A stretch of DNA of 32,870 nt from CAYHZL01 sp964361075. Its GTDB lineage: Bacteria; Bacteroidota; Ignavibacteria; UBA10030; UBA8401. Below are positions 15,880 through 24,420 of this stretch, piece after piece. The notes under the pieces were generated by a model, which saw only the letters and a program-made list of their open reading frames with translations, was not told where the DNA came from and did no database searches. The position numbers were made by a program, and so were the translations under genes. The stretch spans positions 1 through 32,870 of the forward strand of contig CAYHZL010000019.1 in NCBI GenBank assembly GCA_964361075.1. The letters are read 5' to 3'. The stretch's first letter is position 1. Each line of letters starts with the position of its first letter.

Positions 15880-17718
15880 TTACTCAACTTTCTTCTTTAC
15901 GGATTTTCTACGTTCATTCTCATCCAGAATTTTTTTGCGGAGACGAATTGATTGTGGTGTTACTTCAACATACTCATCATCGCCAATCCATTCGATTGCC
16001 TGCTCGAGCGTCATCAGATGCGGAGTTTCAAGCCGCACGGCTTCATCAGTACCGGAGGAGCGCATGTTGGTGAGTTGTTTTGTTCTGCACACATTCACCG
16101 TCATGTCATCTTCCCGCGAATTTTCGCCGACAATCATTCCTTTATAAATTTTTGTTCCGGGTATGATGAAAAATGTTGAACGCTCTTGCAGTTTCCACAT
16201 TCCGTACGCAACCGATTCGCCCGTTTCCAGCGAGACCAACGCGCCGCGTGTGCGATGCGCAATTTCACCTTTGAACGGTTCGTATCCTTGAAAATTATGA
16301 TGCAGTACGCCGTTGCCTTTTGTTTGTGTCATGAACTCGTTACGGAAACCAATCAAGCCGCGCGCCGGCACCAAAAATTCCAAACGCGTATTGTTGTTGG
16401 ATGAAATCATATTTCTCATTTCACCTTTGCGCTTGCCGAGATTTTCGATAACAACACCGGTGAATTCATCCGGCACATCAATAATGACATGTTCAATCGG
16501 TTCGCATAACACATCATCAATACGTTTGTAAATTACTTCCGGACGAGAAACCTGTAATTCAAAACCTTCGCGGCGCATGTTTTCAATCAACACGCCGAGA
16601 TGCAATTCGCCGCGTCCGCTTACTTTAAACACATCAGGTGAATCAGTGAGTTCGATGCGCAGACTGACATTGGAGCGAAGTTCTTTTGCAAGACGATCGC
16701 CGAGGTTTCGTGTGGTTACATACTTGCCTTCCAAACCTGCGAAGGGAGAATTGTTCACAACGAAATTCATCGACAGCGTTGGCTCTTCAATTGCAACAAA
16801 CGGAAGCGCTGTCGGATCAGCGGCATCGGCAATTGTTTCGCCGATATCTACATCTTCCATTCCCGCGAGCGCAATAATATCGCCGACACTTGCTTGTTCA
16901 ACTTCAACACGTTTTAATCCTTCGAACGTATAAATTTTTGTTACGCGCGCATCTTCGGCTGTACCATCGCGATGAATAATTTTCATCGGTCCGCCAAGTT
17001 TCATTGTTCCGTGCGATACTTTTCCGATGCCAAGTCTGCCGAGATAATCATTGTAATCAATTGTTGTTACCAACATTTTAAACGGTTCATCAAGAATACC
17101 TTCCGGCGGCGGAACTTTATTCACAATGGTTTCAAACAACGGTTCGAGCGATACTCCTTCATCTTCCATTTCTAATTTTGCAATACCTTGTTTTGCAATT
17201 GCGTACACGGTTGGAAAATCTAATTGCTTATCATTCGCGCCGAGCGAAAGAAACAATTCAAAAATTTCATCCAGCACTTCGTGGGCACGCGCATCTTTAC
17301 GATCAATTTTATTGATGAGAACAATCGGCTGCAAATTTAAATCGAGCGATTTTTTGAGAACGAATTTTGTTCCCGGCAGCGGACCTTCTGCGGCATCAAC
17401 CAATAACACAACACCATCAACCATTTTCAATGTGCGTTCCACTTCGCCGGCAAAATCGGAATGACCCGGCGTATCAACAATATTGATTTTATATGTTGTC
17501 TTGTGTGCTTTTGATTTGTAAAAGACGGCAGTATTTTTAGCAAGGATAGTGATACCGCGTTCTTTTTCCTGATCGTTGGAATCCATCACGCGCGTTTCAA
17601 CAACTTGATTGTCGCGAAATGTTCCGGTTTGTCTCAGAAGCTGATCAACCAACGTCGTCTTGCCATGATCCACGTGTGCAATAATTGCGATATTTCTAAT
17701 ATTTTCTCTGATAAACAT
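15880..17718 (-). CDS. typA: Ribosome-associated GTPase TypA/BipA
   Basis: The 612 residues match the usual length of TypA/BipA translational GTPases. The G domain shows AHVDHGKT (14-21), RGITI, DTPGH and NKID. EF-G-like domains II, III and V and the TypA-specific C-terminal domain (YKGMIVGENSREDDMTVNVCRTKQLTNMRSSG) follow. It binds ribosomes and helps growth under cold or stress and in late 50S assembly. It is transcribed alone, downstream of a putative terminator of the metallo-hydrolase gene. Confidence 0.97.
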   Translation of the reverse strand: MFIRENIRNIAIIAHVDHGKTTLVDQLLRQTGTFRDNQVVETRVMDSNDQEKERGITILAKNTAVFYKSKAHKTTYKINIVDTPGHSDFAGEVERTLKMVDGVVLLVDAAEGPLPGTKFVLKKSLDLNLQPIVLINKIDRKDARAHEVLDEIFELFLSLGANDKQLDFPTVYAIAKQGIAKLEMEDEGVSLEPLFETIVNKVPPPEGILDEPFKMLVTTIDYNDYLGRLGIGKVSHGTMKLGGPMKIIHRDGTAEDARVTKIYTFEGLKRVEVEQASVGDIIALAGMEDVDIGETIADAADPTALPFVAIEEPTLSMNFVVNNSPFAGLEGKYVTTRNLGDRLAKELRSNVSLRIELTDSPDVFKVSGRGELHLGVLIENMRREGFELQVSRPEVIYKRIDDVLCEPIEHVIIDVPDEFTGVVIENLGKRKGEMRNMISSNNNTRLEFLVPARGLIGFRNEFMTQTKGNGVLHHNFQGYEPFKGEIAHRTRGALVSLETGESVAYGMWKLQERSTFFIIPGTKIYKGMIVGENSREDDMTVNVCRTKQLTNMRSSGTDEAVRLETPHLMTLEQAIEWIGDDEYVEVTPQSIRLRKKILDENERRKSVKKKVE

Positions 17719-17751
17719 AACAATTGTACTCTTTACAACAGTGTATAAACA

Positions 17752-17785
17752 AAACGCCCCAAGCTGATGGGCTTAGAGCGTTCAT
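17752..17785 (-). terminator. Putative terminator between the metallo-hydrolase gene and typA
   Basis: On the minus strand AACGC-tct-AAGC pairs with GCTT-ggg-GCGTT around a 6-nt loop and is followed by TTGTTT. It is about 75 bp after the stop at 17859 and 34 bp before the typA start. It could alternatively act as a typA leader hairpin. Confidence 0.5.
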
Positions 17786-17858
17786 GAACTTGATATAAAG
17801 ATACGGAAAAGGCGGGAGGTTTCCAAATTACAGTAGGGTCTTAATTTGAGGAGAAACG

Positions 17859-19259
17859 TTACACCTCAAACTTTTCCAATCGTACCGGTATCTCTATTTT
17901 ATTAAATCCTTTTTCTTTGAGCGAAGAAGAAAATTTTTCTGCCTGGTCAACGTCGCCATGCACGAGAAAAATATTTTTTAATTTGTGCCTATCGAACTGT
18001 TCGAAGTATGCAAGCAATTCATTTTTATCGGCATGTGCGCTGAACGAGTTCATCACGACCACTTCGCACTTCAAGGGATGCACTTCGCCGAAGATGGTCA
18101 CTTCCGGCATACGCTCTACAATTTTTCTTCCTAATGTATGTTCCGCTTGATACCCGACAATCATAACCATATTGCGCGGATCACTGATGTTGTTTGCGAG
18201 GTGATGTGTGACGCGTCCTGCTTCGCACATACCCGATGCTGAAATGATAATGCACGGATCTTTTCGTTCGTTTAATTTTTTTGATTCTTCCACATCGCGA
18301 ATATATGTAAGCCGGTCGAAACCAAACGGATCAGGATCAGATTTTAGAAGTTCAAGTGTTTCTTCGTCAAAACATTCTTGATGTTTTCGAAATACTTCTG
18401 TTGCGTTCGAAGAGAGAGGGCTATCGACATACACGGGAATTTTTGGGAGGAGTCCATCATTCGAAAGTTGATTGAACTTATAGACAATATCTTGCGTTCG
18501 TCCAACACTGAATGATGGAATAATAATTTTACCGCCACGATGTATCGTGCGCTGAATAGATTGAAGAAATTTTTCACTCATTTCATTTTCGCCGCCGTGC
18601 ACTCGTCCGCCGTACGTGCTTTCGCTGATCAGCGCATCAACATTTCCCATAAATTCAGGATCGCGCAAGATAGGCGTATTTGGTCTGCCAAGGTCGCCGG
18701 TAAATCCGAATTTTTTTTCGTACGGATTTTTTCCTTCGTGAATGGAAAGCACGAGCGATGCAGAACCAAGTATGTGTCCGGCATCGAAAAATTTTCCGGA
18801 GACACCGTCAATAATTGCAAAATCTTTTTTGTACGGAATTTCCGTCAACAAATCGAGTGCGGGTTGTACATCATCCACCGTGTAGAGCGGTTCAATGGGA
18901 GGCAATTTTTTCTTTGCATGTTTTTTATTTACAAACTCCGCATCACGTTGTTGTATGTATGCACTATCGAGCAGCATCAAGCGGCACAAATCTGCAGTAG
19001 CCGGTGTGCAGTAAATTGGTCCGGCATATCCGTTCTTCACAAGATTGGGAAGATTGCCCGCGTGATCAATATGTGCATGTGAAAGTACGACCGCATCTAT
19101 TTCAATCGGATCGAAAGGAAAATTTCTGTTTCGTTCTGTGGTTTCCGATCTGCGACCTTGAAAAAATCCGCAGTCGAGTAGAATTCTTTTTCCGTTGACG
19201 TGAAGAAGATGCATTGAACCGGTTACTGTGCGTGTTGCGCCGATGAATTGAATGTGCAT
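17859..19259 (-). CDS. Beta-CASP metallo-beta-lactamase-fold RNase-type hydrolase
   Basis: The 466-residue protein has the MBL zinc motif HAHIDH (61-66), a second ligand in the DAGHILGSAS segment, and a beta-CASP cap. Next come the ASGMCEAGRVTHHL motif and a C-terminal RMMBL region with NSFSAHADKNELL and LVHGD. This is the layout of the CPSF-73/YSH1-like bacterial RNA hydrolases, usually annotated 'MBL fold metallo-hydrolase RNA specificity domain-containing protein'. The expected activity is zinc-dependent RNA cleavage in the cytoplasm. It looks intact and stands alone, divergent from the downstream toxin-antitoxin pair. Confidence 0.92.
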   Translation of the reverse strand: MHIQFIGATRTVTGSMHLLHVNGKRILLDCGFFQGRRSETTERNRNFPFDPIEIDAVVLSHAHIDHAGNLPNLVKNGYAGPIYCTPATADLCRLMLLDSAYIQQRDAEFVNKKHAKKKLPPIEPLYTVDDVQPALDLLTEIPYKKDFAIIDGVSGKFFDAGHILGSASLVLSIHEGKNPYEKKFGFTGDLGRPNTPILRDPEFMGNVDALISESTYGGRVHGGENEMSEKFLQSIQRTIHRGGKIIIPSFSVGRTQDIVYKFNQLSNDGLLPKIPVYVDSPLSSNATEVFRKHQECFDEETLELLKSDPDPFGFDRLTYIRDVEESKKLNERKDPCIIISASGMCEAGRVTHHLANNISDPRNMVMIVGYQAEHTLGRKIVERMPEVTIFGEVHPLKCEVVVMNSFSAHADKNELLAYFEQFDRHKLKNIFLVHGDVDQAEKFSSSLKEKGFNKIEIPVRLEKFEV

Positions 19260-19380
19260 AATGGTTTATCCTGCCAGAAGTTAAATTACGTGTATGAATG
19301 TGCACTACATATTTTCCATAAAATACAAATTCCTGAATGAGATGGAAATATTTTTTACAATATTCATTCAATTTTTATAA

Positions 19381-19411
19381 TTGCAAGACAATTGTATTTG
19401 TTCTATCTTTG
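19381..19411 (+). promoter_or_regulatory. Bacteroidota-type promoter abutting the UPF0175 start codon
   Basis: TTG (19381-19383), a 20-bp spacer and TATCTTTG (19404-19411) fit the Bacteroidota -33 TTG / -7 TAnnTTTG consensus. The ATG at 19416 begins only 4 bp after the -7 box, so the transcript may be leaderless. An AT-rich imperfect dyad (TGAAT ... AATATT / AATATTCATTCA, about 19334-19370) lies just upstream and could be an operator. Confidence 0.5.
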
Positions 19412-19415
19412 TACC

Positions 19416-19658
19416 ATGAAAACACTAACAATACATTTACCGGATTCGGTAGAACTCGACGATAAAGAAGTTGTAATGCTACTCGCCGCTACATTGTACG
19501 AAAGCGGCAAACTTTCTCTTGGTCAAGCTGCAGAGTTTGTTGGGCTTTCTAAAAAAATATTTATGGAAACATTGGGAAAGTATGGGGTTTCTGTGTTTAA
19601 TTACTCGCCATCGGATTTAGACAGGGATATAAAAAATGCAGAAGACCATAATCTCTGA
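19416..19658 (+). CDS. UPF0175-family antitoxin
   Basis: From ATG 19416 the protein has 80 residues. It starts with a short beta strand (MKTLTIHLPDSVEL), followed by a helix and the HTH-like KLSLGQAAEFVGLSKKIFMETLGKYGVSVFNYS typical of UPF0175. These proteins pair with DUF3368 PIN-type toxins. An upstream in-frame ATG at 19392 would start inside the promoter and lacks family similarity. The reading frame overlaps the next gene by 23 bp, which suggests translational coupling. It probably binds its own promoter and neutralises the toxin. Confidence 0.85.
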   Translation: MKTLTIHLPDSVELDDKEVVMLLAATLYESGKLSLGQAAEFVGLSKKIFMETLGKYGVSVFNYSPSDLDRDIKNAEDHNL

Positions 19659-20091
19659 TGCAAGTTGTATTATTCTTCTCGATACAATTGGAGAATTACC
19701 TATTCTTCAAAATCTTTTCGGCACAATCATCACAACAAGTGAAATAGCTCTAGAATTTGGTAAACCGCTTCCCGCTTGGTTTGAAATTCGACAATCAACA
19801 AACAAAAAACTTCAAACAACCTTGCAAGAAATACTTGATAAGGGAGAGGCAAGCGCAATTGCTTTGGCGGCTGATTATACCGACTGTTTACTTATTATTG
19901 ATGATCTCAAAGGAAGAAAATATGCAGAACACTATGGAATAAAAATTACCGGAACACTTGGTGTTATTGTTAATGCAAAATTAGCAGGACATATTTCTTT
20001 CATCAAACCAATCATTGAAAAAAATAACGCCACGAATTTCAGAATTACTGAAGAATTAATTAGCAAAGCTCTTGCACGCGCAGGAGAATAA
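19636..20091 (+). CDS. DUF3368 PIN-domain toxin
   Basis: The 151-residue protein matches DUF3368, a PIN-like ribonuclease family. It has an N-terminal acidic site in IISDASCIILLD, a mid-protein Glu in DKGEASAIALA, and a C-terminal acidic patch in LLIIDDLKGRKYAE followed by ITGTLGVIVNAKLAGHI. These are the expected Mg2+-binding acidic residues of PIN nucleases. The gene overlaps the UPF0175 antitoxin by 23 bp, as in many type II toxin-antitoxin operons, and is convergent with the LytTR regulator gene 6 bp away. The target RNA is unknown. Confidence 0.88.
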   Translation: MQKTIISDASCIILLDTIGELPILQNLFGTIITTSEIALEFGKPLPAWFEIRQSTNKKLQTTLQEILDKGEASAIALAADYTDCLLIIDDLKGRKYAEHYGIKITGTLGVIVNAKLAGHISFIKPIIEKNNATNFRITEELISKALARAGE

Positions 20092-20097
20092 TATTTT

Positions 20098-20838
20098 CTA
20101 CAACATCTCTTTTAACTTTTCGTACCCGTTTTTGCTGATGTGTAATTGTGTTCCATCCTTTAAAATTGCAACGCGGCTTTCTTTTGCGAGCAACTCAATC
20201 CGAGCGAGCCGTTCGATGTTCAGAATAGAGGAGCGGTGAATGCGTACGAAGCGTTTCGCATCGAGTAATGTTTCAAGTTCTGCCATGCGTTGTTGTTTGA
20301 GCAGCATCTTTCCTTCCGACTTGAATGCAACATAATCATCTTGCGCTTCGATGTAATCAATTTTTTCTACCGGCAGCACGTGTACTTTTGCACCGTCGCG
20401 GATAACAATGCGTTCAATTGGCTGATGCGCTTTCTTCACTTCAGAAAGAAGAGTCTCAATTGGTTGCGCTGTTTTATGTACGATGTGTGTTTGCGCGCGC
20501 TCCAACGCCGCATCAAAACGTTCTTTGCTGAATGGCTTGAGAAGATAATCAACTGCGTGTACATCGAATGCTTTCAATGCAAACGTATCGTACGCAGTAA
20601 CAAAAATTACGGCGGGATGATGATCGAGTAATTCCAGCACTTCAAATCCGGTAAGTTTTGGCATTTGAATATCGAGAAAAATCAGCGCAGGTTTTTGTTC
20701 GTTGATAATTTTTACCGCTTCAAAACCATTCATACACTCACCAATGATTTCAATTTCGGGATGCAGAGAAAGATGCTCTCGCACAACCGCGCGTGCAAGC
20801 GATTCATCATCTATGATGAGTGTTGTAATTTTTTTCAT
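20098..20838 (-). CDS. LytTR-family response regulator
   Basis: With the ATG at 20838 the protein has 246 residues. This start overlaps the kinase stop as ATGA, so it is preferred to the upstream in-frame ATG at 20853. The receiver domain has Asp 10-11, phospho-acceptor Asp 56 (LIFLDIQMP), Thr 81 (VTAYD) and Lys 101 (YLLKPF). A LytTR DNA-binding domain fills about residues 145-246 (KVHVLPVEKIDYIEAQDDY ... FVRIHRSSILNI). It forms a two-component system with the LytS-like kinase and should regulate membrane or envelope genes, possibly its own operon. Confidence 0.95.
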   Translation of the reverse strand: MKKITTLIIDDESLARAVVREHLSLHPEIEIIGECMNGFEAVKIINEQKPALIFLDIQMPKLTGFEVLELLDHHPAVIFVTAYDTFALKAFDVHAVDYLLKPFSKERFDAALERAQTHIVHKTAQPIETLLSEVKKAHQPIERIVIRDGAKVHVLPVEKIDYIEAQDDYVAFKSEGKMLLKQQRMAELETLLDAKRFVRIHRSSILNIERLARIELLAKESRVAILKDGTQLHISKNGYEKLKEML

Positions 20839-21896
20839 AATTTTTTTATGCACGGAAACATTACATCAACCCGAAACAGATCCGAGGTTTCACTTACATC
20901 CACACGAGCTTCTGTTCCATATTTTGCAAACAATCGTTGGCGCACATTATTGACACCAATGCCCAGTGAAATTTTTTGCGGACGGTCTGCATCGCATGGA
21001 TTTGTTATTGCAATATAAAGTTTCTCGCCGCGTTGTTCAATGGAAAGACTAATCGTTCCGCCTTCTACCACGTGCGCAATGCCGTGGTTGATTGCATTTT
21101 CCACCAACGGTTGAAGAAGAAGCGGAAGAATAGCACACTGAAGTGTCTGTGGATCAATCTGCAAGTTGGTGTGCAAACGCTCGCCGAAACGAATCTGTTC
21201 TATCGCTAAAAAATTTTTTATCAGAGCAAGTTCTTCTTCAATGCTGATTGTTTCTTGCGCGCCAAACTTTAACGATGTCCGCAAAAAATCTGAAAGCAGT
21301 ACACACATTGTTCGTGCATTCTGCGGATGTTGCGTGGTAAGCGCACTGATGGAATTGAGACTGTTAAATAAAAAATGCGGATTGATTTGTGCTCGCAGCG
21401 CTTTTAATTCAGCTTCTTGTGCGAGAAGCTGCAAGCGTAATGCATTTTGTTCTTTCTCCCGCGTCTCCTGAAAAAGGATGATGAGATAATGCACAGCGAC
21501 AGCCAATAAAAAAAGTAATGCACCGATTCCAAAAAGCAAAAATTTTTGTTCGTTAAACCGAACAGCAAACAGTTGATACTGTTCCATTGCAGCGAGAAGC
21601 GAAACAGCGCCTGTGCTGATGAGCAGCCAAATTGAGCTCGAAATTCCTGCCGAAAAACAATGTACAACAATGATGCGCGGAAGATTTTCATTCCGGATGG
21701 GCAATGTTTTGCAGACATACCACGATGCGAGCGACATGTATCCGAACAACACCATCATCGGAATGACGACAAGCAATACAGCGCCAAGAGAATTTATCGT
21801 GGAAATTTCAAACAGGGGAAGCAGCAATGCGCCGGAAAGAATCCACAATGCATTGAACAGAAGAAAATTTTTTTTGTCGGAAAAGATTGGATGCAT
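20835..21896 (-). CDS. LytS-type sensor histidine kinase
   Basis: The 353-residue protein has four predicted membrane segments (about 12-32, 37-60, 75-103 and 118-142) and a short coiled coil (EKEQNALRLQLLAQEAELKAL). The His_kinase motif INPHFLFNSLNSISAL places the phospho-acceptor at His 174. A HATPase_c domain with an N box (PLLLQPLVENAINHG) and a G box (GIGVNNVRQRL) completes it. There is no large extracellular sensor, so it probably senses the membrane or a partner membrane protein. The two genes upstream encode such candidates. Its stop codon overlaps the regulator start. Confidence 0.94.
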   Translation of the reverse strand: MHPIFSDKKNFLLFNALWILSGALLLPLFEISTINSLGAVLLVVIPMMVLFGYMSLASWYVCKTLPIRNENLPRIIVVHCFSAGISSSIWLLISTGAVSLLAAMEQYQLFAVRFNEQKFLLFGIGALLFLLAVAVHYLIILFQETREKEQNALRLQLLAQEAELKALRAQINPHFLFNSLNSISALTTQHPQNARTMCVLLSDFLRTSLKFGAQETISIEEELALIKNFLAIEQIRFGERLHTNLQIDPQTLQCAILPLLLQPLVENAINHGIAHVVEGGTISLSIEQRGEKLYIAITNPCDADRPQKISLGIGVNNVRQRLFAKYGTEARVDVSETSDLFRVDVMFPCIKKL

Positions 21897-21918
21897 AGAG
21901 ATTCATTACGGAAAATGC

Positions 21919-21975
21919 AGATGGACTCCACCTCAACTTGTCCGCCTTCTTTTTGGCGGAAGGTGGAGTCCATCT
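21919..21975. repeat. Long hairpin repeat between the LiaF-like and kinase genes
   Basis: Perfect 15-bp arms AGATGGACTCCACCT (21919-21933) and AGGTGGAGTCCATCT (21961-21975) enclose a second hairpin (TCCGCC ... GGCGGA). It belongs to the same family as the palindrome inside cusB. It lies within the operon and may modulate expression of the kinase genes. Confidence 0.85.
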
Positions 21976-21997
21976 TGTGTAACAAAAACTTCAGTTG

Positions 21998-22708
21998 TTA
22001 ATTTTTCACTTCTGCGCCGCCCATGATTGCATATCCTTTTATCACGAGTCGTTTATTCGTACCAGATTTTGGATGAAATGTTTTATCTTCAAATCCACCA
22101 AGGAGAGGAACGGCTTGCACAACAACATGCCAATCTTCCGGCACACGAATTTCGACGCCGCCCCAAAATGCAAAGACATCCAATACGGCTTCATCATTTT
22201 TTATTTTTGCCTGACGCAAATCGAGCGAGATGCCGCCCATGATTGCAGATGCTTCACCGCCAATAAACTCTTGCGATGAAACTTGTTTTTTCAATCCGCT
22301 CATAAAAACAAAATGACTGAATGTTGCGTCGGAATCAACACATTCTTCGACTGAGATAGTAGCCCAATTTTTTTTTCGTTTGTTGGAATTCAAAAGAATA
22401 TTAGCGCCGATAAAAATAAGAATGAGAGGCCAGTAGTTCCAAAGATTAACATTGAGAATATCTAATTTATCCAACAGCAACAGCGTGCCGGCAACGGTAA
22501 GCAACAGACCGAAAAAACGTTCAGATGGATTACGAGGAGAAACGATTTTACTTGCGCCCCACACAATAAGCAACGCAGGCCAAAGCCGGAGATATGTATG
22601 TGCTTCAATAATGTAAAAATTATCGAGCGTGAATAACACACCAAGGGCTATGACAATGATGCCGAGAACAAATTGCGGCGAGAACCATGACGATGATTTT
22701 GTTTCCAT
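21998..22708 (-). CDS. LiaF-like membrane protein
   Basis: The 236-residue protein has four hydrophobic segments in its first ~110 residues (two LiaI/DUF5668-like hairpins, for example FVLGIIVIALGVLFTLDNF and WPLILIFIGANILL). A soluble beta-rich C-terminal domain follows with repeated GG motifs (IMGGISLDLRQAKI, FWGGVEIRVPEDW, IMGGAEVKN), as in the LiaF C-terminal/DUF2154 family. In Firmicutes LiaF restrains a sensor kinase; here the same job toward the LytS-type kinase is inferred from operon order. A good GAAAGGAAA site precedes the ATG, 12 nt after the upstream gene. Confidence 0.85.
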   Translation of the reverse strand: METKSSSWFSPQFVLGIIVIALGVLFTLDNFYIIEAHTYLRLWPALLIVWGASKIVSPRNPSERFFGLLLTVAGTLLLLDKLDILNVNLWNYWPLILIFIGANILLNSNKRKKNWATISVEECVDSDATFSHFVFMSGLKKQVSSQEFIGGEASAIMGGISLDLRQAKIKNDEAVLDVFAFWGGVEIRVPEDWHVVVQAVPLLGGFEDKTFHPKSGTNKRLVIKGYAIMGGAEVKN

Positions 22709-22720
22709 AATTTTTTCCTT

Positions 22721-23071
22721 TCAACAACACATTTGTGAATCGCGGTAAAAAGATTTCCAGACCATTTTTATTCCCAAGAAGACAAGTAAAATTGGCCACG
22801 AAGTATGAAATGTTAATCCCCACACATGCAGCGTGGTAATAAGCAGCCATGCACCTATAAAAATAACTTGTAGAGCGCTGCCGAAATGATGCGCGTTGCG
22901 CGTGTTGAAGAGTTTGCTCACACCAATCAGAATAACCAACACAGGCCACAACTGCCCGAATGAATGACTTTCAACATATCCGAAATTAATTGCGAGAAAA
23001 AATATGCCAAGTGCGATCAGAAGTATGGCAGTGAAATAATGTGACGAAAGATTGCGTTTGTGTGTATGCAT
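22721..23071 (-). CDS. DUF5668/LiaI-like small membrane protein
   Basis: The 116-residue protein has four hydrophobic stretches (TAILLIALGIFFLAINFGYV, LWPVLVILIGVSKLF, LQVIFIGAWLLITTL, WPILLVFLGIKMVW), the pattern of DUF5668/LiaI-like proteins. It resembles the N-terminal half of the next gene, so the two may share ancestry. It is first in the operon leading to the LiaF-like protein, kinase and regulator. AAAGGAAAC lies ahead of the ATG. A role in sensing envelope state is inference. Confidence 0.8.
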   Translation of the reverse strand: MHTHKRNLSSHYFTAILLIALGIFFLAINFGYVESHSFGQLWPVLVILIGVSKLFNTRNAHHFGSALQVIFIGAWLLITTLHVWGLTFHTSWPILLVFLGIKMVWKSFYRDSQMCC

Positions 23072-23181
23072 AATTGTTTCCTTTCTTTTGTGTAATTAAG
23101 ATACATGAAATGCGAAGAATAGTTGCATCTCTTTCGGTAAGATGCGGATGGGAATCGGTAAAGTAAGATTTTTTAAAGGCT

Positions 23182-23195
23182 CGCTGAGTAGTTAC
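23182..23195. repeat. Solo MITE-type terminus
   Basis: CGCTGAGTAGTTAC matches the right terminus of copies A and B with one mismatch. No other part of the element is visible nearby. It lies in the divergent region between the DUF5668 and M48 genes (23072-23280). Confidence 0.6.
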
Positions 23196-23280
23196 GATTT
23201 TTTTTGTTTTTCCCCGCTCTTTTTGTATTTTATTCAAACCACAGATTGAAAATCCTTCTTCGGTTGTACTCTATAATATC

Positions 23281-24420
23281 ATGACGACACACAGCGCGAT
23301 TATTGAAGAAGTAAAAAACAATACGGTATCATCTTCCCACGCAAAAGAATACAATAAAATAAAACTCGTGCTTTCACTCAGTGAGACAGTGCTCTCGTTT
23401 CTTTTCACCGTAGTGCTGCTCGTTAGTGGATTCACATTGCGTATCGAAGCGTTGGCGTATTCGTTTACGCAATCTTCCTACATTGCACTTTTTATTTTTG
23501 GCGGAATCATCGGTGTCTGTAATGGTGTGCTGACTTTTCCGCTGAGTTTCTATTCAAGTTTTATGCTCGAACACAAATACAATCTTTCCAATCAAACTTT
23601 TTTGCAATGGTTGTGGGAACGCGTGAAAGGAATGTTTGTTGCTCTTCCGATCATGGTTCCGCTCGGTCTGATTTTTTATTACTTCCTCGTAACATTTCAC
23701 AATACTTGGTGGCTGCCTGTTGCACTCACACTTTTTTTCTTTTCGATAGTGCTCTCGCGTCTTGCACCGGTTTTTATTATGCCGTTGTTTTATAAATTTG
23801 TAGCGATTGAAGAAGGAAACTTGAAAGAAAAAATTCTTGCGCTCACAAAAGAAACATCAATGCGTGTGGAAGGCATTTATACATTCAACTTGAGCAAGAC
23901 AACAAAGAAAGCAAATGCGGCGTGTACCGGAATCGGAAAATCGAAGCGCATTATTCTTGGCGATACACTTGTTGAAAAATTTTCCGAAGATGAAATTGAA
24001 GTGGTGTTTGCACACGAACTTGGTCATTACACGCACGGACATATTTGGAAAGGTATTCTCGTCGGCACGGTCAGCATTTTTCTTGGATTATTTCTTACGG
24101 CACAGTTGTATTCGTTGTCGCTTGCTTGGTTCGGATTTACTTCGCTTGCACAACTTGCCGCACTTCCGTTGTTGACGTTGTGGCTTGGTCTCTATTCGGT
24201 GATCACATTGCCGCTCAGCAATATTCTTTCACGCAAACATGAATACGAAGCCGATCGGTACGCAGTTGAGCGAACACACAAGAAAAATGTGTTTGCTTCC
24301 GCGATGAACAAACTTGCCGCAATGAATCTTGCGGACACAACACCGCATCCGTTTATTGAATTTTTATTGTACAGTCATCCATCAATTGAAAAACGTATTG
24401 CTGCTACGGAGAAATTATAA
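23281..24420 (+). CDS. M48-family membrane metalloprotease (Ste24/CAAX protease-like)
   Basis: The 379-residue protein has an N-terminal M48_N-type multi-pass region (hydrophobic segments at about 35-50, 67-92, 117-138 and 145-170). The zinc site HELGH follows at 245-249, with the third ligand Glu 323 in KHEYEADRYAVE. This is the arrangement of Ste24/CAAX prenyl protease and HtpX-like enzymes, which degrade or process membrane proteins at the cytoplasmic face. Length and layout are closer to Ste24 than to HtpX. It overlaps the next gene by one base (TAATG), so the two are co-translated. Confidence 0.92.
   Translation: MTTHSAIIEEVKNNTVSSSHAKEYNKIKLVLSLSETVLSFLFTVVLLVSGFTLRIEALAYSFTQSSYIALFIFGGIIGVCNGVLTFPLSFYSSFMLEHKYNLSNQTFLQWLWERVKGMFVALPIMVPLGLIFYYFLVTFHNTWWLPVALTLFFFSIVLSRLAPVFIMPLFYKFVAIEEGNLKEKILALTKETSMRVEGIYTFNLSKTTKKANAACTGIGKSKRIILGDTLVEKFSEDEIEVVFAHELGHYTHGHIWKGILVGTVSIFLGLFLTAQLYSLSLAWFGFTSLAQLAALPLLTLWLGLYSVITLPLSNILSRKHEYEADRYAVERTHKKNVFASAMNKLAAMNLADTTPHPFIEFLLYSHPSIEKRIAATEKL

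Noticed and set aside
20839..20853. Upstream ATG for the LytTR regulator
   Set aside because: The ATGA overlap with the kinase stop at 20838 is the usual coupling arrangement; the extra five residues lie inside the kinase gene.
23246..23277. Sigma-70-like promoter (TTGAAA ... TATAAT) before the M48 gene
   Set aside because: The spacer is 20 bp and the -10 box nearly touches the start codon; too weak to claim.
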